64,000 nucleotides of DNA, from positions 4,317,314-4,381,313 of the forward strand of contig CP136068.1 in the NCBI GenBank assembly GCA_032622095.1. The letters run 5' to 3'. A program made the position numbers and the translations under genes. The DNA is from Siphonodentalium dalli (taxonomy: Eukaryota; Mollusca; Scaphopoda; Gadilida; Siphonodentaliidae). How positions within the stretch are numbered: the first letter of the stretch is position 1; each line of letters opens with the position of its first letter. This document shows, one piece after another, positions 47,121 to 58,010 of this stretch. The notes under the pieces were generated by a model. The model made no database searches and was not told where the DNA came from. It worked only from the letters and a program-made list of their open reading frames with translations.

Positions 47121-47542
47121 ATATGGGAGATTAATCTAACATTTAATGGCTGATTACGCTTAAGCGTAACTCCATTACGCTTAAGCATAATTGGTTTGTA
47201 TTGCCTTGCAACGTTATATGTAATGGTAGGCCTACATGTATCTAACTTAGTAAGGTTTAATGTTCTGGGTGGATGGTAAGATTACTAGCATCGTAATTGA
47301 CTGCATCAATTTCAGCTTCAGGGGAGTTTTTTCCAATTCTATTACACTTTACTTTAGCGTAAATGCATTATGTGTGATCGTAAATGAATTACGCATAAGC
47401 ATAATGTAATACGCTTAAACTTAGTATAATGGAAATATAAATTACACTTAGGCATTGCGCATTAAGCTTAAATTTATGCTTAAGCATAATGAATTACACT
47501 TAAGCGTGATTAGCAATTAAATGTGAATTTTGCCTCCCATAT
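47121..47542. mobile_element. TIR element with GCTTAAGC-word interior (copy 1)
   Basis: Ends ATATGGGAG...AACATTTAATGGC and GCAATTAAATGTGAATTTTG...CTCCCATAT are inverted repeats of about 38 bp. The interior holds many ATTACGCTTAAGCGTAAT-like words around the palindrome CTTAAG. It abuts the word element at 46755-47120. Confidence 0.65.
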
Positions 47543-47686
47543 GTGTACTATTGTTGTTTCGTACACTTTTGCCCCACGTGTTTGGTTGTTTCGCACCATA
47601 TATTTGGCCATTTCTCACCACATGTTTTGTCGTTTCCCACAACTGTCATGCGTTGCTTTTGAAAAAATACTTTGAAAAAGAACATA

Positions 47687-47899
47687 CAGTAATACCCAAA
47701 GTAATTGACCCCTTAACCACACCAGGATTATGGAAAATAATTCAGGATTTAGTTGGAAATATGGCTTGTTGCTATTAGTTGGAAAGCTCTCGTCGAGAGC
47801 TTTCCGATGAATGGCAACAAGCCATATTTCCAACTAAATCCTGTAAAATTACCCATAATTCTGCTGTGGTTAAGTGGTCAATTACTTTGGGCATTACTG
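47687..47899. mobile_element. MITE, CAGTAATGC family (copy 5)
   Basis: CAGTAATACCCAAAGTAATT ... GGGCATTACTG flanked by TA (47685-47686 and 47900-47901). Inner palindrome around GAAAGCTCTCGTCGAGAGCTTTC. Confidence 0.85.
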
Positions 47900-47902
47900 T
47901 AT

Positions 47903-48899
47903 TAAGTTATCTGATGACAACGCGCCAATTGGACACATTTTGTTTTTAAATCCCAAATTGTGACAACAAAGTTCACGTTATTTAAAAAAAAACAATATCA
48001 ATAGACCCAGTCTAAATAAAATTAGACCGTGTTTCATTTCTTTCTTACGAGTCTGGATATCTATCAGACTGCAATATACCTTATACTAAATGATACGATT
48101 CATCCAGATTATACCGGTATGAAACTGGCCACTTGGAAGGAAACATTTATGGGGGGGAGACAACCCCACGGTGACATCGTCGCCACCTCCCTGACAGTCT
48201 GAAGTTAAAATGAACCTGGTTTCTCTGTGGATGAGTGATTCACCGTTAATTGTTACTTTTGGCCTCTCATAACAAAATGCATATATACACAAGCGTATAT
48301 GAAGACTGGAGACAATTTCATACTAAAATAGGTTATCAGTACATACATGTGTATATACCAATCACATGTATATTGAGTTTTAAAAAAAGTTTCTGAACCC
48401 CTTCGGTTGTAAATAGAATGCACTCAGCGATTCCGACTTCAAACTTGCGCCTCCTAATTATATAGGTTGATTGAGTTGAAAGGTTAGAAAATCAGTGCCC
48501 TCTCTTGAAATTATTTCTTAAGGAATAATCTCTGTTTCATATTTTGATTACAGTTTAAAGATGGTCTATATATTCTTATTTCAAGTTTTAAATATTTTCC
48601 TGGGTATAAAATAATGTCCGGAAATGCTTCTATCAATTACTGTTCATTCTATTTTGAATTTTCTGGTATATATACTAGTATACCTACAAATAATTGTGAC
48701 ATTTTACTGCTTGAGGAAACGTTCGGAGCATAGCAAGCAGGAAAATAGTAAAAAAAGATTGTCCCAACTGATTATCAATCAGTTGTAATATTAAATGATA
48801 AAAGCGTTTCTGGACTGGTGTCTTTGACAACTTGACTTATCATTATTATTTTATACCCTAGAAATTATAGAAAACAATTTAGGAAGAGATGATCCATCT
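47903..48899. other. unassigned DNA
   Basis: Near 48245-48272 GGCCTCTCATAAC resembles an end of the CTTAAG-word elements. 48560-48860 shares CCTGGGTATAAAATAAT and CGGAAATGCTTCTATCAATT phrases with 44900-45010 and 50540-50700, so a degraded dispersed repeat is present. No gene. Confidence 0.35.
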
Positions 48900-48903
48900 T
48901 TAA

Positions 48904-49286
48904 CCCTTTACCCAACAGAACGGCCCTGTGCCAATGCATTCTCTTATATATGCGAGTCGACCATAGGTCGCCTCGCATATATAAGAGAATGCATTGGCTT
49001 AACACATTAAAAATTATAAAATTGTTAAAGAATGTAAGAAAAAATGGTAAAAAAAAGATTTTGTCTAGGCCAATGCATTCTCGTATATATGCGAGGCGAC
49101 CTATGGTCGACTCGCATATATAAGAGAATGCATTGGCACAGGGCATAACTGTAACTATCACAATGTGGTCAAGGAGCCGGTTCCAATGATATCCATAATT
49201 GTATGGTTCTATTTAGACAGACCGAAGATATTTTAGGCTGTTGAAGCTTTATTTGGCCGGTTTTGGCCGTTTTGTTGGGTAAAGGG
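48904..49286. mobile_element. TTAA-flanked MITE, CCCTTT family (copy 3), with two long hairpins
   Basis: TTAA (48900-48903) and TTAA (49287-49290). 22-bp TIRs (CCCTTTACCCAACAGAACGG) match with one difference. Two internal near-perfect hairpins of about 69 bp (48932-49000 and 49069-49137) read CAATGCATTCTCTTATATA...TATATAAGAGAATGCATTG, and the pair are themselves inverted copies. Best preserved copy of the family. Confidence 0.9.
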
Positions 49287-49807
49287 TTAAGCCAATCGAG
49301 CAAAGTTGATCTATTTCTCCATGTTCTTCTAATAGGTGATGTTTTTATCGAATATATTTGCACATTTTACCCACTGCCGCACTGTGAGTGCATTGTTCCC
49401 TTTAATATTTCATGTAAAAGTGGTGAAAACTGTAATATTAAACAAGAACAATAGCTTTAGTTAACACAAAATTCACTGAAATATTTTCACAGTGGGGTTT
49501 CTGTGAGGAAAAAAATAGTTTTTTTCCTCATAGAATCTCCACATATATATTCAGACAGACAGATGGGGAGGGGTGTTGAAAAATGCTTGGGGAAAACAGT
49601 TGTAAAGAGGGAGAGAAATTGGTTGCGGGGCTGGGTGAATTGCAGAAATGGTCAAAGGTAAAAAAGTAACATACGTGTCTGAATATATATTAACACCCCC
49701 CCCCCCTCCAGAGCAAATTGAAATAATTTAAATCCATATACCCTGCTTTTCTCATGGCATTTGTGTTGGTGTTTTGGTGAATAAAATTAACTTATGACTG
49801 AGATTAA

Positions 49808-50055
49808 TCCTTCAGTCTTGATACTTTTCCAAAAATGACATTTTTTGGTATTTTTGTCTGTTTAAGAAATGTTGGGGCATAAATAGAAAAAACAATCAGT
49901 AGAGAGTGCACTGGCTTAGAAGTTCAATACAAGTATTGTTAGCTTAATGCATTCTCTTATATGTGCAAGGCATCCTATGGGAGACTCGCATATATAAGAG
50001 AATGCATTGGCACAGGTTTTCAAAAAAAATTCATGAAGCTCCAGTTATGGAAGGA
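49808..50055. mobile_element. TTAA-flanked MITE, CCCTTT family (copy 4)
   Basis: TTAA (49804-49807), TCCTTCAGTCTTGA ... TTATGGAAGGA, TTAA (50056-50059). Contains GGGAGACTCGCATATATAAG and GAGAATGCATTGGCAC. The sequence after it (50070-50250) holds another GGAGACTGGCATATATAAGA block from an overlapping or degraded copy. Confidence 0.7.
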
Positions 50056-50859
50056 TTAATCATAAATAATGGTCTCCCATATGGCACCTTGTATATATAA
50101 AAGAATGCACTGGCTTGCATAGTCAAGATAAATGTTGTTAGGTCAATGAATTATCTTAAATATGTGAGTCTGCCTATGGGAGACTGGCATATATAAGAGA
50201 ATGCATTGGTATATTGTTTTTGCAAAATTTCAGGAAGCTCCAGGTGTTTGGAAAACCCTTCAGTTTGTAAGTCTAACACACAATTTGTTCAAAAATAGTT
50301 TTGTCTTCATCATAGACTAATAATGAAATCATGTTTTGTACACAATCTACATTGTAGTCAGAAAATTACTAAAACAATGAAAAGGCTGTTAATTTTTTTT
50401 CTAGTTTTTGAAATATCTGACCATCATATATTGAATATGGCTCAGTGTGATACACTCCCATTCTTGAATACACACAACTTGAAAAATCCTTACTCTTACA
50501 GATGGATTAATAATTATCTCTTTCTGTAACAATTATTTTATAGTTTCCTGTGTATAACATAATAAATATGAATCGAAGACCCTTGCCTGGAAACACTTCT
50601 ATCAATTAGTATTATAATAGTATACAATCAATTTCCAGTATTTTAATGGTATCTCCGGCTTATTTTTATTATTTTATAACCAGTAAACTATACAACACGT
50701 GTTAGAGGAAGATATAATCCATCTTTAGTGAATCCGGAAATTTGTAAATGATTAAATTTCTTCTGTAAAGCAGGAAAATAAAATCTACAAAACATGCAGT
50801 TGGAAGGACTTGGGAGACTCGAATATATAATATAACCATTTCTTGATGCGAACTGCGCT

Positions 50860-51127
50860 GGTGGAGCAATGCATCATGTGCCAGTGCATTCCCTTATATT
50901 TGCAGATACCATACTAGGTAGCCTCACATATACATGTATAAGAGAATGCACTGGCTTACAAGGTCAAGGTAAATATTGTTAGGCCAATGTAATGTATTCT
51001 CTTACATATTCTAGGATCCCTACTGGAAACTACCATATATAAGAGAATGCATTAGCACATGGTTTTTTTGCAATATTTCCAATGCTCCAATCATGGAAGG
51101 GTGAATGCTGCTCCCATAATGAAAGGG
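50860..51127. mobile_element. CCCTTT-family MITE, left end lost
   Basis: Family blocks CAGTGCATTCCCTTATAT, AAGAGAATGCACTGGCTTAC and GGCCAATGTAATGTATTCTC, ending ATAATGAAAGGG before TTAA (51128-51131). Confidence 0.65.
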
Positions 51128-51223
51128 TTAATTGATTTTATTCCAAATAGACATTTTTTGTTGTAATTAGTTTTAGTTCCGACCCTCCAGGTTTTGTATT
51201 TTGTCTCATAAATGAACCACATA

Positions 51224-51400
51224 CAGTAATGTCCTAATTAATCGACTGCTTAACAACAGCAGAATTATGGGTAACTTTTCAGGATTTAGTTGGAAATGTG
51301 GCTTGTTGCCATTCATCGGAAAGCCATATTTTCGACTAAATGCTGAAAAGTTACCATAATTCTGCTGTGGTTAAGGAGTCAATTATTTAGGGCATTACTG
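51224..51400. mobile_element. MITE, CAGTAATGC family (copy 6), internally deleted
   Basis: CAGTAATGTCCTAATTAATC ... AGGGCATTACTG flanked by TA. The central GAGAGCTTTCC palindrome is missing. A further inner fragment (GAGAGATTTCCAATGAATAG) lies at about 51490-51545. Confidence 0.8.
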
Positions 51401-51545
51401 TACTATGATGGTGGTGGTTCTGCTGAGTTTAGTAAGGCCAAATCAAATTAATGTTCTGTTTCTGAGACACTGCCACTTCATTATTATATGGGAGAGATTT
51501 CCAATGAATAGCAACAATCCATATTTCCGACTAAATCCGACTACT

Positions 51546-52264
51546 GATGGTATACATGTACTAGCACCTGCCATAAATCATGAATAACAGGTGAATCATG
51601 AGTACCGGATACAAAAAATATAGGATAGAAGCCATGGTTATTTCACACTATTATAAATATGAAAATAATTACATTTTTGCTGCTGAAGTATTGTCCATAA
51701 CTCCAGCTCATCAAGAAGTATGAGACTGAATTATATCAAAATATGTCATTTTGACAAAAAAATAATCAATTTGATGCTCAATGACAATTATTCTCAGTGA
51801 GATATATCATACAGTTCCAGGAGATTTCACTCCATTGTCACTATCCATATTTTCTTATCTGGTACCTGCTGGTACACAGAAAAATCACCTATTTGTTATT
51901 AGTATTCAGAATAGGAGTCTGGGGTCCGCCATGGGAGGGAGGGACATCATCAATATCATGAAGAGATATATTTAAGAAGACTTATTTTCAATGATTTATT
52001 AATAAGGTACTTAACACATGTATGAATTTTCACTAATGAATTAAATTTAATATAATTAAAAAGTCTGTTAATAACTCAATATCACAATTGACTGTCACTA
52101 GCTGTGATAGACTTGCAATTGAATTTATTAATTGAGTAATTGGCAATCATGAATATTTTTGTGGGACAAACCCCAGCTTCTGGCATGATTTAGTCCTTGT
52201 TTAAATTATTGTTGAATGTTGGGTCAACAGCCTGGAGCTATCTAGTTGAAATTGAAGAAACCCC
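51546..52264. other. AT-rich DNA with no supported feature
   Basis: No gene or element recognised; small frames only. Confidence 0.35.
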
Positions 52265-54075
52265 CTCCCCTAGATCATGACATTAATCTTTACTCTGCTT
52301 AGCGCCTGTAGAGATCTTATTCCATCAGTACAAAACTTGGGAACTTTTTTATGTTTTGATAGGGAAATTTATAACATTGAACAAACAAGGCAGGGAACAT
52401 ATTTCTTTGTTTATAATTGTTCCTCGATAATCAACTTCAAAGTATGGGTTGGTCCCAGCTTGAAAATGCATGCTTTTTGTGGCTTTTGTGAGCTGATATT
52501 ACAAAAACACTGAATTAATTACCGTGGGGAAATTCCATGATTGTAAGTGCGCATAGCAAACTCACCCATCAAGTCTGTTAAATAATGTCATCTCGAGCTG
52601 GCACTTTCGCCTACTTATGAATAAACTGTTAAGCGACAGGTATTAACAAAGAAATATATTCCCGTGTTATTTTTTCAGCTTTATAAGGTTCCCTATCAAA
52701 ACCTCAAAAAGTTCCCAGGTTTTTCACTGGTACAATATGATTTCTACGGGCATTAGCCTCTGGGAGGCCAAATTGCCATTTAGTAATGAAGTGCACTTAA
52801 GTGGAATTAATTGCACTTGAGCGGAATTAATTGCACTTAAGCACAAATAATTACACTTAAGCAGAATTACTTGAACTTATCATTGTTCTTAAGCGCACGC
52901 ATTGATCCATTGTGCAGTCGAATGCGCTTAAGCATAGTAATTTGTTCTTGAAAACATAATTATTTGTGCATAAGCGCAATCAATCTTGCTGTGCGCAATC
53001 AATTGGCTAATTTTAAGCGCATTTCATGGTTATATGTAACTATTATATAAAACACCCCTGGTGAATAAATAGGTTTATCCATAACTCAAGCTTAGTTCTT
53101 ACTGACATATCACCTCTTGCTTTCATTAGTTTGGATGGGTAGGGAGCAAGTCTATGTTCTTTATTGATATGGTAGACTCGCGATAGCATTACCTTCTGTT
53201 TTAGTTCAGGCAATTCGTGATAGCATTGACTTCTGTATTAGTTGGTGCAACTTTGATTTTCGAGTATATACCGGTATACATGTGCACCATATGAGGGAAG
53301 CAGGTCCTCAGTGACACCATATTCGCGCTACAGTTTATGACATGGACATACTATAGATCTGTGCAAGAGACGCTGATTTAATAAAACTACCAGAGCTCGA
53401 GGAGTGAGACACCAAAGCTCCCGGAATGAAACACATATTTTTGGGACAGGGATGCTGATAATATGACAATATTTAGGGTTTTTCACCCGATTTAAGTCAA
53501 TACGTACACCATATGAAGTGAGCAAACCCTCATACAGTGACACCACATTATTGCTATATGACCATAGCTATGGCCCAAATCTGTGCAAAAATTCTTTAAA
53601 AAAATTATATTAAAACATACTAGAGGAGACATCCATTTTTTGGATATAAGGGATGCTGATAATTATATGACATTATGGATTATCTTTGATTGTTGCACAC
53701 TTACAGTTAGAGGTAACTGTACTAGGCTTATTTAAAAAGTTTAAAATTAGCACATGCTCTTCGTGTGATGCTAGGCGATACTCCAGGTTATGACAATTAA
53801 TATTTTATGGGTAGGTTAGATAGTAGTTACAATTAATTGCACTTGAGCGCAATTAATCATGCTTAAGTGCAACTCATAATGCTTAAGCATGAATGCCCTA
53901 TTTGTACTTAAGCACAATATTTTATCGCACTTATGCACAATCGTTTGCCCTTAAGTGCAATACATTTAGCTTAAGCGCATTCAATTGCACTTAAGCGCAA
54001 TTCAATATAAATGTGAATGTGGCCTCTCATAATCATATTACCCAGAGTAGAGATCATTCATGGCATGATCTACAC
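52265..54075. mobile_element. foldback core copy split by an insertion
   Basis: 52265-52757 matches the 43046-43575 foldback core (GTAGAGATCTTATTCCATCA ... TCAAAACCTCAAAAAGTTCC ... ACGGGCATTA). The missing last ~40 bp (CAGAGTAGAGATCATTCATG, then GCATGATCTAC) is found at 54040-54075. The DNA between is the word-built element below, so that insertion is younger. Confidence 0.7.
52759..54036. mobile_element. TIR element with GCACTTAAGCGC-word interior (copy 2)
   Basis: Ends TGGGAGGCCAAATTGCCATT and AAATGTGAATGTGGCCTCTC are inverted. Word blocks at 52785-53010 and 53825-54005 use the palindrome CTTAAG inside AATTGCACTTAAGCGCAATT-like phrases in both orientations. The middle carries a diverged ~225-bp tandem duplication (CACCATATGA... 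at 53285 and 53508). Frame 53328-53546 (minus) is a shadow. Confidence 0.6.
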
Positions 54076-55859
54076 TTCCCCCAACAAAAAAATATATCTA
54101 ATATTGGGCCACACATTTTGAAATTAATAATTTTAATACTATACGGGTCACTGTTGAGACTTGTTGAATTTGAATCTGCAGGGCCTGTATGTAGTCAGTG
54201 TATGCCTAATTGATGCAGCCAGTCCAATCCAAAGCCATACATGCATATATAGCTTAGTACATTTCAGTGTCAAATTGCACTTGCTACATGTACATTTGTC
54301 TAACGCTATCTACCCACACTGTTTTTTTTTAAATCTGCGTGTTTGAACGATTGGTTCTCCAACAGGTCCCATTGAGACCCGAGTCACTCGGCTCCTTGGT
54401 CATCAGGCTGAGAATTCCCGCTGTTGACAATATTCAATTACAATGTCAACAACACACGAACTTATTCGAAACGAGTTTTGACCAGTTTTCCAGGCAATAA
54501 TCGTTGAATTCATATGTGACGACCCAACATTCCCATTCAACGCACCATACACAGAGTTAAAACTCCGATAATCTAATTCAAATATACGTTCTAACTAGGT
54601 TTTAATTAATTTACTTCGTCTTGAGAATGAGAGTGGATTTATTATTCCCAAGTCGTAAAAACAATCGTATCAAATTGGTGACGAAAGGTCGCCGACCAAT
54701 CGGATCGCGCGGATTGGAATTGTGGCTAAAAATAGTTATCTGCGGGATTCCGCCGTATATATATATATTATTGCTTCAGTCAATCGGCGTATATTGGTGA
54801 AGATTGTTGTGTCACTTTAACCTGGTTCGATCTAGTATATACATTTGACACATCATGCCCGTCATACCAAACCTATTTATAAATAATACTCTGTTTACAT
54901 ATGTTTGAATTTATATTTGCTGTAGAGAGCGGTGGTCCAGCTAAGTTTCCAGAACTTGTCCTCCAATCCTTAATAATAATGTATTAATATATCCATTATA
55001 CATGACAATAAATATGTTTAAATCAATCAAAAAAGTTTAAACAAGGTTTATAAAATATCACAAAATGATACGTTGCCTTTGCGATAACAAGCTACACGAC
55101 GGGTGCGCATTCGGTCAAAGTGCACGAGTCCGAAATCGTCACATCAGTGTGCTTTCATGTTGATTTCGATGCTTCACGGTTTCCATCAAGCTATTTTTGC
55201 TGATACGAAGGGACATGGCGCCGGGGATATTATCATATCAGCCGGGTGTAATTCATATTCAAAGGGGGTTTGATGGGGGTCGATCTGACCCTCCAACTTT
55301 GGTCAAAATATTCAACAGCTGAAAATTTCATGTTTCACACAGCATTTGTTGGAAATTTTAAACCACTTATAGGTTGAAATCAGTTGGTTGATTTTCCAAA
55401 AACTAATTAGTGGGACGTATGTTGTTTTAGACCAAGTCTAGCAAATTATTTCTATATTTAGTCAAAATTATGGTCTCAAATTGCTATCAATTGGAAATAT
55501 ACCAACACTATAGGTGGTGTCAGGTTGGTAGCCTACTTATTGATATGTTTCAAAATTACATCTCTAACAGCCACCAATCCCATTGTGGAGATCCATGCGA
55601 AGATACTTACCACTACATCTGGGCGTGTCCCTAGTCCACACCGAAATAATGGAAATGTGTCAAAAATTATATCAAGAAGGACTGAAAATTACACATATCA
55701 CCGATTAACTTTTCGGAATTCGCGATACCTCAAATAGAAGAAACAAATTTCTATTCCAAATAGTCCATCGATATATAACAGCGACAAAACGATTCGAAGA
55801 CGGATAGATCAAACGCATTTCAGAATAGCCACAAAAGCAAATTAGTCACGAAATCGGTT
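54076..55859. other. unassigned DNA
   Basis: No gene I can support. A short frame at about 55158 (MLISMLHGFHQAIFAD) and the 70-codon frame at 55525-55737 lack homology or splice signals. Confidence 0.35.
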
Positions 55860-56070
55860 TTGTTACCTCCCACCCCAAACCCCCAAACCTACTCATTGTA
55901 AATATATATATGTTTAACGTATGTATACATGTATATGAATTTAACTCTTTTTCTTCGCCATTTTGTATGAATAAAATTATTGTAATCGGGAGAGGGGCTA
56001 AGTGAGTTTTTTATCTTGTCCCCAATCTCCTTTGTATTATATAGATATACAAATAAGATATGTTTAAAGA
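55860..56070 (+). mobile_element. possible LINE 3' tail
   Basis: C-rich start (CCTCCCACCCCAAACCCCC), then CGGGAGAGGGGCTAAGTGAG, TTATCTTGTCCCCAATCTCC and ACAAATAAGATATGTTTAAA: the layout of a CR1/L2-type LINE 3' UTR and tail. No coding part attached. Confidence 0.4.
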
Positions 56071-57385
56071 AAGAAAATCAGGTTGGTTGGAAATTTCCAA
56101 CAGTTGGAAAGTTCAAACCTATTTGGACCCCTCTGGACGGCGGCCATTTTGAATCGGGTGTGTTTTGTGAATATGTGGAGTGTCTTCGGGGCAACCATAC
56201 GCCACTCTTTGCTCGAACTAATTCGGCAAAGGGCCGAGAACTGACATGGGTTCTCTATTTGAATTCCTCTGGATTGCGGCCATGTTGGATTGGGGTGGTG
56301 TGTGTGTGGAAATAGAGTCATGTGGCCATCCTACAATACCCTTTATTTGAGTGAAATATTAATTTTTAATGTCTACCATTGTGATTGGTTTGTCGAACAA
56401 AATCAGTCTTCATAAATGACATACACTGGCCATTCATGTCAAATGTCAAGTTTGCTTCATAAAATGAACGATTCTGTTACTATTTCACACTTGGCCGCTT
56501 CATATGTTTTGCAATGGTAAATATCTATATTTGCTCTGCAAAGCGCAAAGAGACAAATTTTTGCACAAATATTAGATAAAATGTCATTATGCTCGGCTAT
56601 AACGCCTATATACTACTTAATTATCGATGAGTTATATGCAATATCGAAATTATTTATCGTGAATGCGCACTGGAGCTTATCTTTATTGCTCGTTTTCGAA
56701 CTGATGGAGCCATAAAAACTTCGCACTGGAGCCACCGTCTGCTTGTCATTTAATGTGCCACCTGTAGACCTGTTCAGATTGTTCGTGTATATGTTTGCAC
56801 TTTCGTGTCCCGGAGATAACTAACTTACCAGAAAACTATGGTTTGCCAATTCGAATGTCCCATTTCTTGTCTAAAAACAAACTTTATCGCCGAAGGTTAC
56901 GGTAAAATGTCGAAAACGAAGTGATAAACACCTGATTGTTCAATCTTCCGTGGGCGCTACAAATCAAATTCAACACATACGGACAGACGGTGATATAAAA
57001 CAAAATCACAATTCAATTTTGAAAGAATAATTTGGATTTAGCAGGAGCGGTGCGCCCCCAGAGTCGTTATTTGGTGGGATAATCTGGATTCAGATTACTG
57101 ATTACAATCCGTACGATGTGGGTCGGTAAAAGAACAGACCAGACTAAGTAAACGAACATACCGTAATCGTTATTTCGTCGTAATCTGGATTCAGGTTCTG
57201 ATTCTGTAATCGTAATCAGAACATGCCGAGATTTCCCCACCTCGGAGTTTAAAAACACAATAAAACATAATAATCCATCCCTTATGTACAAATTATTGCA
57301 GAATATAAACGATCTGTATCACATAATTTTAAATGCCGAGACAAATTTTTTTTATCGGGTGTAAACGCCCATATAAAAATCCACA
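56071..57385. other. unassigned DNA
   Basis: 56080-56320 has two diverged copies of a CCTCTGGA-GGCGGCCAT-TTG segment about 150 bp apart, producing open frames on both strands (56016-56321). Otherwise nothing recognised. Confidence 0.35.
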
Positions 57386-58010
57386 ATGGTGTTACCATGG
57401 TAAATTTACCATATGGTGTTTTCGCCGCACGGTAAATCACCACATAGTAAGTAAATGTAGTTCACCATGGTAAATCAGATGGTAATTCCACCATGGTAAA
57501 TAACATTGTATTTCCACCATGGTGAATTAGATGGTAATTCCACCATGGTAAATAACATGGCATTTCCACCACGGTAATCAACATGGTATTTCCACCATGG
57601 TTAATTAGATGGTAATTCCACCATGGTGAATTAGATGGAAATTCCACCATGGTAAATAGCACAAAAATACTTTTTACCATGGTAAAGTTTATCGTGGTAT
57701 TTTGGTTAGAAGCTTTAAAATTTGAGCGAACAGATTTAGGTCAATACTGGGACGTGCGATTACCTAAGGTGTTCTTGACTCAGCATATTTAGTTATTACT
57801 ATATTCTTGTCCCATTCTGTAAATTGTTGAGTATAACACCGGGTACAATTGTTTTCCACTGATTAACAAACAAAATATGATTTTCTTCTCATAAACAAAC
57901 AGGAAACGCCTCATCTACGCAATGTGCTATTGTGAAATAGAGTTATCGCTCGTGTTAGTACCATGGTAAAATACCATGGTAAAGAATGATGGTATGCATG
58001 GTACTTTTGA
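57386..58010. repeat. CCATGG-word array, 26-bp quasi-tandem
   Basis: From 57386 to 57690, units of about 26 bp such as CCACCATGGTGAATTAGATG alternate in two subtypes (ATTAGATGGTAATT and AATAACATGGTATT). Every unit contains TACCATGGTA, itself palindromic. More copies lie at 57958-57990. The minus frame 57462-57680 is a repeat translation. A GTGGCCTCTAATAAC phrase at 58082 resembles the end of the CTTAAG-word elements. Confidence 0.8.
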
